DNA from: Typha latifolia
Lineage: Eukaryota > Streptophyta > Magnoliopsida > Poales > Typhaceae
DNA length: 64,000 bases
Direction of reading: 5' to 3'
NCBI GenBank assembly: GCA_019914945.1
Contig: CM034105.1
Coordinates: 9,610,001 to 9,674,000, forward strand
The position numbers were made by a program, and so were the translations under genes. Position 1 is the stretch's first letter. Every line of letters starts with the position of its first letter. Positions 1 through 10,250 of this stretch are shown here, one piece after another. The notes below the pieces were generated by a model. It did not search any database, was not told where the DNA came from, and worked only from the letters and a program-made list of their open reading frames with translations.

Positions 1-437
1 TTCAGTTTAGAAGCATTCATCAAGGATTGCTTTGTAAATGCAGTTGATGACTTTAGATATTCTTCCTTTTGTATACCTGCAGAAACGAAGACAGTTTTAT
101 TATTATTTGAATTACTAGTGTATCCAACACCATACCTGTCTTTTCCAGAGATCTAAGCCTTTAGGATCTTGTCAAGTTTGTTCTTCCTTTTTAGAAATGT
201 CACTTCCTTATTCAGTCGCTCTAGTTCAATTTCATCAGCCTTCATTTTATTTTTTGCATTGTCAAGTTGTTCAGAAAGGTCTTTGACACATTCAAGTTCC
301 AATTTGTACTTCTCCTCAAATTGAGTTCTTTCAAGTTTGATTACCTTGAGTCATTGATGTAGTCTAAGATTGCTTTTCTTGAGTTTAAATGACTCCAGGT
401 ACAGGTCATTATATGCCTTTTGAATTTCAGATTCATC
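1..437 (-). pseudogene. C1 gag C-terminal coiled-coil segment, out of frame
   Basis: Read on the minus strand, this stretch matches the part of the C3 gag (about 20790-21240) that encodes a charged coiled coil and the spacer leading to the second zinc knuckle. In C1 the frame is broken by a stop at 438-440 and by indels, so it would not be translated as part of gag. Coiled-coil gag tails are typical of Sireviruses. The segment stops at the window edge. Confidence 0.65.
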
Positions 438-1526
438 TTATTCAGCTGGTAACATATCCTGATCATCTGTACTATTAGTATCAACAACGGAATCAATATT
501 GGGTAGAGAAGAGGCAAAAGCAACAAAGTTTTCTTCGTCTTTTTCAGAATCATCATCAGATTCATCTGAGTCATCCCAAGTAACTTTCATAGCTTTACCC
601 TTCTTCTTAAGGCGATTAGGGTATTCTTGTGCTATGTGTCCAAAACCAGAATATTCAAAATATCGAACTTTATTCTCAAAATTCTTATTCTTCTGTTTGA
701 CACCGTTGTTGCTCATATTTGTGTTCGAACTCGCAGTATTCTTCTTTTTCACAAATGCTTTGCTTTTCTCAAGTTTTTCAGCATTCAACTTGTTTGGCTT
801 ACGAAAGAATTTATTGAACTTTTTGACGAACATGGCCAATATCTCAACATCTAAATCACCTTCATCATCAGACTCCTCTATACTTTGTTCAACTGTGGAT
901 AGGGCAATCCCTTTGGACTTCCTCAGTTTTGAAAGGCTGGACTCAAATGTTTGTAGGTTTCGTACCAATTGTTCAACTTTCATAAAATCGATGTCCTTAC
1001 TTTCCTCAATAGCTGTAACTTTTGCCTGAAACCTCTCTGGAAGAAACCTAAGGATCTTACGGACAATTCTATTTTCAGAAATTTTCTCTCCTAGGTTGAA
1101 ACTGGAGTTGACTATATCACTCAACTTTGTATAAAACTCATCAAATGTCTCATTCTCCTCCATACGTAGAGTTTCAAAACTAGTAGTCAACCTCTGAAGT
1201 TTAGAAAGTTTTACAGTCATAGTTCCTTCGTGAGTAGAGATTCTTCTAAATTCTTCCGAGGAAACACAACTAAAAATTGCATTTATTGCCTTGCTATTAC
1301 ATCCAACTTTTTCATAGTCTGACCTATCCCATGACTCTATCGGTTTATCAGCAAGTTTATCATCCACCATGTACATTGGTGGACTCCAACCATTCACAAC
1401 GGCAAACCATACTCGTTCATCTATAGACTTCAAGTAAGCTCTCATCCTAGCTTTCCAATATCCATAATTTGATCCATTTAGGATAGGAGGTCTAATAGAT
1501 GATGGTCCATCTCTATGAAAATCCAT
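438..1526 (-). pseudogene. C1 Copia gag (UBN2-type) with degenerate zinc knuckle
   Basis: Gag forms the virus-like particle and packages element RNA. About 362 codons stay open from the ATG at 1526, which begins MDFHRDGPSS; an upstream in-frame Met at 1592 lies in the LTR/primer-site region and is unlikely to be used. The N-terminal part (GYWKARMRAYL, then LQRLTTSFETL and FDEFYTKLSDIV) is the UBN2/gag-polypeptide domain, followed by an acidic and lysine-rich linker. The CCHC knuckle near 620-660 has lost all three cysteines: it reads Y-F-E-Y with the His kept and Tyr as the last ligand, where C3 has CFECSSFGHIAQEC. The frame ends early, before the coiled-coil tail. The 'HEGTM' region also lacks a short stretch present in C2. 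Probably non-functional. Confidence 0.8.
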
Positions 1527-1560
1527 GCCTATCTGATCTCTCTCAAAGGTGAGAGAACTT

Positions 1561-1573
1561 GCTCTGATACCAA
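1561..1573 (-). other. C1 primer binding site (initiator Met tRNA)
   Basis: Minus-strand TGGTATCAGAGC sits one or two bases inside the LTR end. This is the standard plant primer site complementary to the 3' end of initiator methionine tRNA. The same motif is found beside nearly every LTR in the window. Confidence 0.85.
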
Positions 1574-2036
1574 TTGAGAAAACCCTAAACACAAGTATAT
1601 ATCTAAATACTAGGCAATGATATCGCTCGTTCGCTTAAGTAAAAGTCCGTAGAAATATTAGGAACGAAAGCAAAGATGAACGCCAAGATTTTAACGTGGA
1701 AAAACCCAAACGGGAAAAAACCACGGATCCAAACTCGGATCAAAACCAATCACTAGAATAGTAGCAGTTACAAGACTGACTCACAAAACAACCCATCAAT
1801 CCAAACGACTTTGTTCTTCTCAGTCTTACTCGCTAGAACCCACGATTCACTACTTCTCGTGATTGAAGTCCAACCTCAGTAACCCTCGAGATTGATCTTT
1901 CGTCTAGATAGCCCTTAAGACAAAAGATTAACTTTTGTAGATGAGTGAAACCTTGTTAGTTGAAGAACTGATGTAGCCTCAAGAAGTCTCCTTTGATAAT
2001 GCTTCTTCAACCCACCTCAAGATAGGGCATCACAAT

Positions 2037-2045
2037 CCTTATATA
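2037..2045 (-). promoter_or_regulatory. C1 LTR TATA box
   Basis: Minus-strand TATATAAGG, about 70 bp downstream (in transcription) of the palindrome array. The same sequence and spacing occur in the C3 LTRs (for example 15794-15802), so it is the likely core promoter of this LTR family. Confidence 0.6.
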
Positions 2046-2115
2046 TGATCTCTAAGATAGAGCCAAATCCAAGTCTTATCCGTACTCACGAAAGTCCAAT
2101 TTTATCAAACTTCGT

Positions 2116-2470
2116 TGGTGCGTTCGAACGCGGCCCGGGTGCGTTCGAACGGCATGACTTGAACTCAGGTGCGTTCGAACGGGCCCGAGTGCATTCGAAC
2201 GTGACAACTTGAATTTTTCAGGTTGCGTTCGAACGCTTTTGTGAACGCAGCTCTCGGTCTGTGTGAACGCAGTACCCGCGTTCGAACGTGTTTGTGAACG
2301 CGGCTCTCTGTCTGTGTGAACGCAGTACCTGCGTTCGAACGCATTTGTGAACATGGCTCTCTGTCTATGTGAACACAGTACCCGCGTTCGAACGCGTTTG
2401 TGAACGCGGCTCTCTGTTTGTGTGAACGCAGATTCTGCATTCGAACACGTTTGTGAACGCGGTGTGAACT
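2116..2470. repeat. TTCGAA palindrome array with 53 bp period (C1 LTR)
   Basis: Nine TTCGAA cores, most inside the larger palindrome GCGTTCGAACGC. Five of them start at 2228, 2281, 2334, 2387 and 2440, exactly 53 bp apart, within a tandem repeat that also contains GCGGCTCTC and GTGTGAACGCAG. Four further cores (2115-2200) are spaced about 20-30 bp apart. The array fills the region just upstream of the TATA box. Each full palindrome contains three CpG sites. Confidence 0.9.
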
Positions 2471-2602
2471 CGACGGCTTTTCTCCAATAATCTTGCAATT
2501 CTTCAAACCAGCGATATTCTACACTTGTGTAAAGCTCATATACATGAAAAAAATACACTTAGAATATTTTGTACACAATTATCAACAAATAAAAACCTAA
2601 CA

Positions 2603-3204
2603 AAAATCAATGTCATGGCCCCCAAGATTTGAAGCCATTGAGTCCCCAAAATAATGTCGGCACCTCGCAAGGCCAACGGATAAAGATCTAATGTGAAAAA
2701 TTGGCCTTGCACCTTCAACTCCACACCTCCACAAATAAAATATGCTCGCAACATGGTGCTGTCTCCAATCATCATGTTGAACCCTTCCATGGGTTTCAAA
2801 TCAAGCCCAATCTTCCTAAGAAGCCTCTAGTCAATGAAGTTGTGGGTGGACCCGATGTCGATCAAGTTTCTCACTATATATGTCTTGATTACACCGTCCA
2901 CCCGCAAAGTCCTTGGTGCGGCTGCCTCGGAATAGGTGTGGAGGGAGATCTCGGCTATCTTGTCCTCCATAGGTCGCTCCTCAGCTACTCCTCCTTGATG
3001 TCCAGCTACACCTTCATCTTCACCTACAAACTCTTCCTCCATATCCTCCAATCCATCTATTAGCATCACCGATCCCATCAGTGTAGCGCAGCGATGTCCG
3101 GGTACAAACTTCTCATCACAACGAAAGCATAGGCCTTTGGCTCTTCGTTCCTCCACTTGAGTAGGTGTGAGTGCTCGTCCTGGACCTCTAGGTACATACT
3201 TCAC
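2603..3204 (-). pseudogene. G1a knuckle and retropepsin region
   Basis: The aspartic protease that cuts the Gypsy polyprotein, with the gag knuckle upstream. The minus frame begins near 3204 with a proline/arginine linker and the knuckle CFRCDEKFVPGHRC (about 3088-3129), then an acidic linker and the protease start LIDIGSTHNFID. The catalytic triad, DTG in G1b and G1c, is DIG here, and the next codon after FID is a stop (AAG to TAG compared with G1b). The C-terminal protease motif GADIILGTQWL lies near 2650-2680 in another frame. C1 interrupts the region at 2602. Inactive. Confidence 0.75.
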
Positions 3205-4375
3205 ATCTTGGGATGGCTTTAGGGGTGCTCAAGGAGGCACCATTGTAGAAGCGGTTCTTGGTACGCCGATGACATTTTCTGCCGCTATGGATGGTTGAGC
3301 TTGATTGCGGCTTCCTTGGCTTGTCCAATTCTATTTCAGGTGTAACTTCATGGCCCTATGTTTGTCTTCCATGAGCATCGCATCTTCGAAGGCCTCCTTT
3401 AAAGTTCTAGGCCTTAAACCTCTCACATTGGCTTGAATGTCTCCCCGTAACCAGGAGATGAAAGTGCTGCGAAGTTGCTGATCCGTCCATGGGGGTTGGC
3501 ATCGGCTACTTATCCTCTCAAATTCTTCTTGATATGCCCCAACCGTGGTCTTTTGCACCGTCTTTGAGAGAAGAGCATCGAAGTCTTCATACCCTAACGC
3601 TCTAAATCACTGCGCGATATCGATGCAAAAGTTAGCCCACGTTTTGATAGCCTCATTGGCATTGGCTGCTCGAAACTAATGAATCACTACATCTTCAAAG
3701 TGGAAGCTCGCAAGAATAACCTTATATTCTTCTGCCGTACCCTAGTATGCGAAGAATTGCTCCGCTCTATATAATTAATCAATCGGATCGCCACTTTTGA
3801 ACTTGGGGAATTCAAGACGCACGATTTTGATTATCTAATCGGAGAAGGATACATCATGAATGGTTGATGATCCCTCCTTCGATTTTGATTAACTTGCCGT
3901 GGTTTAGGTTCGTATTGCCCAGCCCACAAATCTAGATCTCCAAGGTGATTTCCATAATGGTTCACTCATCGGATGGGCTCACCTGCAACTGGGCCTGGTA
4001 GAACCATCCTTGCTTGCCTCTGCCCATAGGGTGGTGGCAGCAGCAGCAGCTCTTGTGGTTACAAATTCTGAATCGGTGGCGGCGGGTTCATGGGAGTAGA
4101 CTCGCGTCGTGGGGTCAATGGTGCGTTCCCGTTCGCCATGGCTTCCCTTGTCGCCCATAATTCCTGCATCATCTCCATCATCTCCATCATCATCTGGTTG
4201 TTGATGGCCATTTGTTTAGAAAGAGACCCCAACATGGCTTGAACACTAGGTTTTTTCGTATTCCAATTTGATCGGGCGATTCCGCGAGGGGAGTCCCTGC
4301 AACCATTTCCCCCTTCTCTATTGGGAGAATCTTTTCATCATCTCGTCATCCAGCCATGGCTCTGGTCGTCGTCAT
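3205..4375 (-). pseudogene. G1a Gypsy gag
   Basis: Retrotrans_gag-type structural protein, badly broken by stops and frameshifts. The start codon at 4375 (MTTTR) is inferred from G1c, where the same leader reads openly from 50006. The best open part is 3331-3558, with YQEEFERISSRC and ALRPRTLKEAFEDA-like motifs (here GLRPRTLKEAFEDA). Other pieces, such as the segment around 3780-3830 matching LEFPKFKGGDP of G1c, are in different frames. It is followed directly by the knuckle and protease, as in the other G1 copies. Confidence 0.65.
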
Positions 4376-4416
4376 AGGAAGCACGTGTCCGAGGAATGGT
4401 GGATCTAATACCAGCA

Positions 4417-5264
4417 TGGTAAGATCTCCCCTTTTTGGGCCAAGGCTCGATTTATTCTGATTTGCAGATTTGGATAAGATCTGACATGGAAATTTGAAAA
4501 TAGATCCCGAACAATGCTATAGTCAGATGGATGTGAGATTTTGATATGTCGTAGCCCCGGAAAAGAGCTTTCTAATAAGTGGACGAATGTCAGGGGGTCT
4601 ATCTTAGGATTTGTGGATAGTGGCATGAGATCCTAGGTGATGGTGGATGGTGGTAGACCGGCGTTAATTGCGTGGCACCGGTGAATAAGTGGTGGTGGAA
4701 TGCTTATGGGTGATGGAAATGTTAGGGCAAGTGTTGGATAGATTAGAAGAAGGGGGAGGAGTGGGCCGCCCTAAGGGACTAGGGTGAATGGCCGGTCAAG
4801 GGAGGCTAGAAGCGACATCGCCGGGGATCAAGAGAACGGGAGCGAAGAAGACGAAGGAGACAAGGCAAAATCTCAATTTAATAATAATGACTCCATGCTT
4901 GCCATCCACACCTTTAGAGGCTAACCAAACAATTCAAAATAACCCTAAACAGTACATTTTCGCCGACCGTGTTCGAACGCGCCCGATTAGGTTCGAACGC
5001 ACATATTTCTCACTTCTCTGGATTTGCGAACGCGATGCAGGCATTCATAGCGTATTCGAACGCACAATTCGCACCCTCTAGATGTGCGAACCTAATGTAG
5101 GCGTTCACAAGTGTGTTCGAACGCACTCCCCCCGTGTCTGAACGCGACATACAAAAAACTTATTATTATTATTATTTTAGAATTAAACACTAAAATAAGA
5201 AATAAAGACACTTCTAAAGTGTACCCATGCTCGAGATGACATCGGTGAAGTCCAAATCGTATCA
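4417..5264 (-). repeat. G1a 5' LTR
   Basis: About 848 bp, from TGATACGATTTGGACTTC (right end, 5264) to a degraded GATCTTACCA-like end near 4417, beside the primer-site remnant. It carries a decayed TTCGAA palindrome cluster (4966-5130) and a mutated TATA box (CCTCTAAAGG near 4910-4920, against CCTATAAAAGG in G1b and G1e). The left boundary is approximate. Confidence 0.75.
4966..5130. repeat. TTCGAA palindrome cluster (G1a LTR)
   Basis: Several TTCGAA cores in contexts such as GTTCGAACGCGC, GTTCGAACGCAC and ATTCGAACGCAC, interleaved with half-sites (GCGAACGCGATGCAGGCATT). It occupies the U3 position upstream of the LTR TATA region, like the clusters in G1b and G1e, but has more point changes. 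Confidence 0.75.
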
Positions 5265-5268
5265 CCTT

Positions 5269-5640
5269 GCCCTCTATATATAGAGGTGGTGTACAATGAG
5301 TCCTATTCGGATTTAGCCCTAAAGGCTAACCCGACTCGAATTAGAACTTGCCTTAAAAGCTTACATGATTTAATTGGACTTGCCTTAAAGGCTTACTTGA
5401 CTTAATTAGACTTGTCTTAAGGGCTGTCTTGACTTATTTAGACTTGCCTTAACTAAACTTGCCTTAAGGGCTATCGTGATTTATTTTGATTTGCCTTAAT
5501 GGCTCACATAACTAAATTTGACTTACCAAAAAGGCTTACATCATGAAATAATTACAAAATAAATAGACTCAACTCGACTCGACTTGACTCGACTTAACCC
5601 ACGTGGTCAAATCGTAACACGATCCCTCTAGTCCTATATG
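5269..5640. repeat. Dispersed repeat R1 (degenerate 'CTTGCCTTAAGGGCTTAC' tandem array)
   Basis: A run of imperfect units of roughly 30 bp around CTTGCCTTAAAGGCTTACAT, each followed by a GACTTAATT-like spacer. It is preceded by a short palindrome CCTCTATATATAGAGG (about 5271-5286). The same array type recurs near 32930-33020, 34960-35130, 37660-37830 and 60940-61020, where it sits in U3-like parts of Gypsy LTRs. Here it abuts the G1a end and may be the remains of another LTR. Confidence 0.65.
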
Positions 5641-8500
5641 ATCAGACCACTTCTCCTTCCTTTTCCTGCTAAATTATCTATCTACCTATTTACCATAACC
5701 ATCAACAAGTCTCCACACCATCTCCATTACCATCTACAAGCCAATCCACCATTGCTATCCTCTAAACTACAATAACTACCACACTTAACTAAGCCAGTCT
5801 TCTCATCTTTCTCAAATTAATTCTCCATTTCTGAAGAAATTTTGTATATGAAAGTTCTATATCATGACATCATATCTAACTAGGTTCATATTATTTGGAC
5901 ATCTAATAAATATCTTCTAATTTTTTTTTTTGAAACTGCGTAGAACTTAAGTTAACTAAACTAAGCTAATTAAATACATTTTAGCCTACTAGGATTCTGA
6001 TTAAATCATATACGTAAATAAGATAAATAGACTCGACTCATCGAGTCTAATGTCCCCCATTGATGTGATTTGACTTAACCCGGTTCACATCAGTTCAGTT
6101 AAATAAACTGACTCATGATTTTCTAAAATCACGCATATATTCCATATTCAAAATAAATTATATTCAATGAATAAAGCTTTTCTTTATGTATATATATATA
6201 CAAATTTTATATCAATATTTTCGATAATTTAAACAACGTGTGATTATGGGCCAAGTAGGAGAATATTAGGCGTATTCCTCACTCTCATGCATACATAAAA
6301 CTAATATTAGTCAAGGAAATCTCATTTGGTATATGAGATAACCAACTAACCCCGAATTCCATGTTCAATGAGAGCCTAGTGAATTTGAGTCAATTATAGT
6401 TTTCTAATTTATTGAGAATTTTTCTATTTGATTAAATAATTTCCTATATTTCGGATAAGATATGATAAGGATAAAAAAATTGCGATGATAAAACTATCTG
6501 ACTCCTCTCTCAACGATAAATAAAGATCATGTATCCTATCAATGGTATCGCATTTACTGTGGTAGATGAAAGAGGAAACACAATAATTCCTAGTGTGTGG
6601 AGATTGAAAGCCTATAGATGACCATTTTGGCGTAAAGAGTTAGTGCTGATCAACATCTTATCTATCATATCAATATATAAGTATTTGATCCTAATAAAAT
6701 ATATTGTCTAACATAAATTTAATATTTGTGGCACTTACGCGTTAGCCATACAGATCACATACACAAAATTTGCACATTCTAACATAGAATGTCCAAATTA
6801 AGTCCTTATCAAACAACTCATGCACACTCATCACCTTGGTGTCATGCAACTAAGTTATTAGATCCTTCGAATGTGTTGATATCATAAGACGATCGAAATC
6901 ATCCACCTATCATCCATTCAAGTCCTCGAGGTCACTCACGATGGATGCCGTGTATTCATAAAAGATATAAAATATGTGATGTACTACTACTCCATAAGGT
7001 GCCTTTTTATACATAGACAGTGACTGGTTAGTGACAAAAATATTATCAAATTATTTCAAAAACTTTTGATTCTTATCATCAAGAATAGTCGTTCGATTGC
7101 TCTACCAGGTTGTTGGGAATTCACATATAAAAAAATTGGTACACATTGGAAAGAGAGGAAAAGACGAAATGGTTGCAATTGCATCTTTGGTTCTCACGAA
7201 TTAAATGGTATTATTTCCATAGTCTAAATAGAGCATGGGCATATGAGGTGAGTGTGCAGACTCGGTTAAACTGAACATGAATATTGAGTTAGGACAAAGG
7301 TTCATAAAAAGTTAAAACGGAGGTATAGATGAGTGGGTTCATAGTATACTCATAAATAAGGATTAAAAGGGATATTAGAGTCATATCCTTGAGACTAATG
7401 CAGCCATCGGATTAAAAGGGATACTACATCAACCTCCAAATTTCTCTTCGTTTCCTTTTTGCCCATTATGAACTCAAGACATGAGACACCTGAAAGGAGG
7501 GTAATTCCCTCGCCAACCATTTTAATAAGCACTTGATATGGACTCGTTTGCTTTACTCTATCTTTGGAGTTTTTGACCAAACTAATCCTTCCAAAGCCCC
7601 AACTAGTCCTCCTAAATGTTTTACCTATATGACAGGTTTCAAAACTTAAATATAAGACTAGGTGCATTTTGCCACCTTAGTAAAACTGTTGACTCTTAAC
7701 TCTTAGTTGCTGACTGAATAAATGACTTTTAGAAAAAATTTAAAATTTCTTAGTAAATTGCTAAGTCTTAAGGAGGGAGAAGTTTTTATACAATTAATTT
7801 TTGGGTTAAGCGATTTATATTTAGAAGTTGCTAGAACCAGAAAACGAATTGCGAAGAAATTTCTTCCTTGGCCTTAGGTAATTATTTGGAGATTTTAAGA
7901 TTTTCATATAACTTACTGATTGGGTTAGCAGATTTCAAACACACTTACTCGTGTAAAAAAAATTAAGGGCAGACTTAAAATAGTTGAAAACTCCTATATT
8001 TCAAGAATTATTTTTTAATATTTACAAGATTTAATTATAACATCTTGATCAAACGATAAACGCTTTTGTGGAAAGTCAAATTTCCAACGACCTAGTAGGG
8101 ATTTATGAGGGCTTATTTGGCTTTATATATTTAAAAAACTGCATCTACATATATAAAATATAATATTGATGTTCTTGACATATATTTTAATAAAATGGAT
8201 GTCAAAATATATTCTCTCAATCTTTAATGAGAAGAAAAGTGGGAAAATACAAGACTTTTATTATATTGATTTCCTTTTTAATACTGTAAATACATCTCAG
8301 CCGTAATACTAAATAAAAAGAGATTCTTGATTGTTACGATTGGTTGTGCTAACTCCAATTAATATAATAAACTCCATAATATTTCCCAAGTGATTATCCC
8401 TTTGGCTAGCAACACTTGGAAAAGTTTTGTACAAGACTTTTTTTCCAAGTAACAATTATTTTTGTGATTAGTCTCATCTGAAGAGAAATAATTAAGACAA
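5641..8500. other. AT-rich intergenic DNA, no gene seen
   Basis: No reading frame with a recognisable domain on either strand. The first few hundred bases, to about 6120, still contain pieces seen with the R1 repeat elsewhere (for example GACTCATCGAGTCTAATGTCCCCC at 6035-6058 in part), so they are probably LTR remains. The rest is AT-rich with short TA runs (6184-6200) and no clear repeat. It may include distal regulatory sequence of IBH1. Confidence 0.4.
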
Positions 8501-9304
<804 letters not shown>

Positions 9305-9763
9305 ATGGACACAAATAGCTCACTTGGAAACCCTAAGCCTATGTTGGCCTTTCAATTTCTACGTGCCCTAGCACGTATAAACCAGCAGGCAAACCCTCAC
9401 TCTAACCCTGACGCTTCTTTTCTGATCCCTCAAAGCCGAAGGATACGTCGCGCGGCCTACGCTTCCATGGCGAGCGCGGCAGGGCCTCGACGGGCGTGGA
9501 GCCGGGCGTTGCTTCGTAGAATCCAATCGCGCCGTAGACGAAGGATGACTAGGGTTGTCGTTGCGCCGAAGAGGATTAGGGTTTTGAGGTCCCGGCCGCA
9601 GCAGGAGCCGACCCTGGCCGATACACTCCGGCGGTTGGTTCCTGGTGGGAAGAGCATGGACTACTGCAGCTTACTTGAGGAGACGGCAAACTATGTCATG
9701 TGTCTTACTGCGCAGGTCCAGCTCATGGAGACCATCGCAAATTCCGCGTCGTGTTCATCCTGA
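9305..9763 (+). CDS. IBH1: IBH1-like atypical bHLH transcription regulator
   Basis: A 152-residue, intronless protein of the IBH1 (ILI1-binding bHLH 1) family. These nuclear HLH proteins cannot bind DNA in the usual way; they inhibit growth-promoting bHLH factors and are themselves bound by PRE/ILI proteins, restraining cell elongation in brassinosteroid and gibberellin responses (family knowledge). Visible motifs: [13 protein letters not shown] (13-25), [16 protein letters not shown] (45-60), AWSRALLRR (64-72), an arginine-rich stretch (75-98) without the His-Glu-Arg DNA-reading residues, then LRRLVPGG (108-115), a short loop, and helix 2 [20 protein letters not shown] (122-141). Start chosen at 9305 because it gives the usual family length; an in-frame ATG at 9104 would add 67 residues, mostly Leu-Ser from the CT tract. 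Met13 is an alternative. The only intact host gene seen. Confidence 0.9.
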   Translation: MDTNSSLGNPKPMLAFQFLRALARINQQANPHSNPDASFLIPQSRRIRRAAYASMASAAGPRRAWSRALLRRIQSRRRRRMTRVVVAPKRIRVLRSRPQQEPTLADTLRRLVPGGKSMDYCSLLEETANYVMCLTAQVQLMETIANSASCSS

Positions 9764-9870
9764 TGCTACAAAGATATGTAGGTGAGATGAAAGAGAAATG
9801 GGAGAATATATACAAGAGGTGAGATGATGCTCTTGGTTGGTAAGTGTTACGAAGAGAAGATATTGGTAAA

Positions 9871-9912
<42 letters not shown>

Positions 9913-10250
9913 CATATCTAGTATATGTCTGTTTTGCATATATAATAGTCATGACTTGTTAAGCTTGCTAAGCTTCATGGATTTTAATTTGTACATTATT
10001 ATTCAAAAAAAATTTGGCTCAGTGGTTATATATCTATATGCACGGTCGTTTTCTTTCTCATGGTTATTAATTAGTCCAAGAATTGCAGGTGGGAAAGTTA
10101 TGGGAGGATGGAGGATGAAGGAGGGATTTTATGTTCTTACTCTGATCATTCTTTTTCTTTTTCTTTAGATTAGAAGGAAGTGATAGGAGAGAAGGATATT
10201 TATCTTGCACACAAAGAGAGGCCATTTGGGCAAAGGAGTCAAAAGACAAA
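9764..10250 (+). other. Probable 3' UTR and downstream flank of IBH1
   Basis: No coding potential. It contains a pure TA microsatellite (9875-9909) and ends near a CCCCCACGAGGGGG inverted repeat (about 10254-10267) that could form a small hairpin. No single polyadenylation signal stands out. Confidence 0.35.
9875..9909. repeat. (TA)n microsatellite
   Basis: Thirty-five bases of alternating TA in the presumed 3' UTR or downstream flank of IBH1. Confidence 0.9.

Larger units (their letters stand above)
1..2602 (-). mobile_element. Sirevirus-type Copia element C1, 5' part (minus strand, cut by left window edge)
   Basis: LTR retrotransposon of the Copia superfamily read right to left: 5' LTR (1575-2602), Met-tRNA primer site, then gag. 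The rest (protease to 3' LTR) lies left of the window. The gag sequence, its coiled-coil tail and the LTR match those of C2 and C3 in this window, and the C3 copy shows the Sirevirus layout. Just right of 2602 the sequence becomes the protease region of Gypsy G1a, at a point where the related element G1c reads on without a break, so C1 inserted into G1a. The target duplication cannot be checked because the far end is outside. Confidence 0.85.
1575..2602 (-). repeat. C1 5' LTR (Sirevirus)
   Basis: About 1,028 bp, from TGTTAGGTTTTTA (right end) to TTTTCTCA (left end) on the minus strand. U3 carries a dense array of TTCGAA-centred palindromes (2116-2470). A TATA box (TATATAAGG) lies at 2037-2045. 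The rest is R/U5, ending at the primer site. It matches the LTRs of C3 (15289, 28981) and C2 (16284, 19306) and has the most palindrome repeat units of these. LTR boundaries follow from comparison of these copies and from the C3 and C2 target duplications. Confidence 0.85.
2603..5264 (-). mobile_element. Gypsy chromovirus G1a, 5' half (minus strand)
   Basis: Read right to left: 5' LTR (4417-5264), primer site, gag, CCHC knuckle, retropepsin. The sequence is then cut at 2602 by C1, and the remainder would lie left of the window. It belongs to the same family as G1b, G1c, G1d and G1e here, whose LTRs begin TGATACGATT. The family RT (seen in G1e) and the C-terminal chromodomain (seen in G1c and G1d) resemble the Reina-like branch of plant chromoviruses; that branch call is from memory of motifs. 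Confidence 0.85.

Noticed and set aside
499..1029. Plus-strand frame opposite C1 gag (also 18348-18743 and 20235-20558)
   Set aside because: Antisense shadow of gag, present in each copy only because gag is conserved.
2228..2445. CRISPR-like array of regularly spaced palindromes
   Set aside because: Spacers are themselves repeats, the setting is a plant LTR, and no cas genes exist.
2116..2470. TTCGAA palindromes as heat-shock elements
   Set aside because: Heat-shock elements need TTC and GAA separated by two bases; here they abut.
2116..2470. GTTCGAACG as a Pol III B box or tRNA T-loop
   Set aside because: It matches GWTCRANNC at eight of nine positions but lacks the final C in the arrays, and no A box or tRNA fold is near.
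2076..2558. Long frames across the palindrome arrays (also 15384-15673, 29076-29375, 38053-38364)
   Set aside because: The repeats are translated into Arg/Val/His-rich peptides; position in LTR U3 and frame openness in several phases argue against coding.
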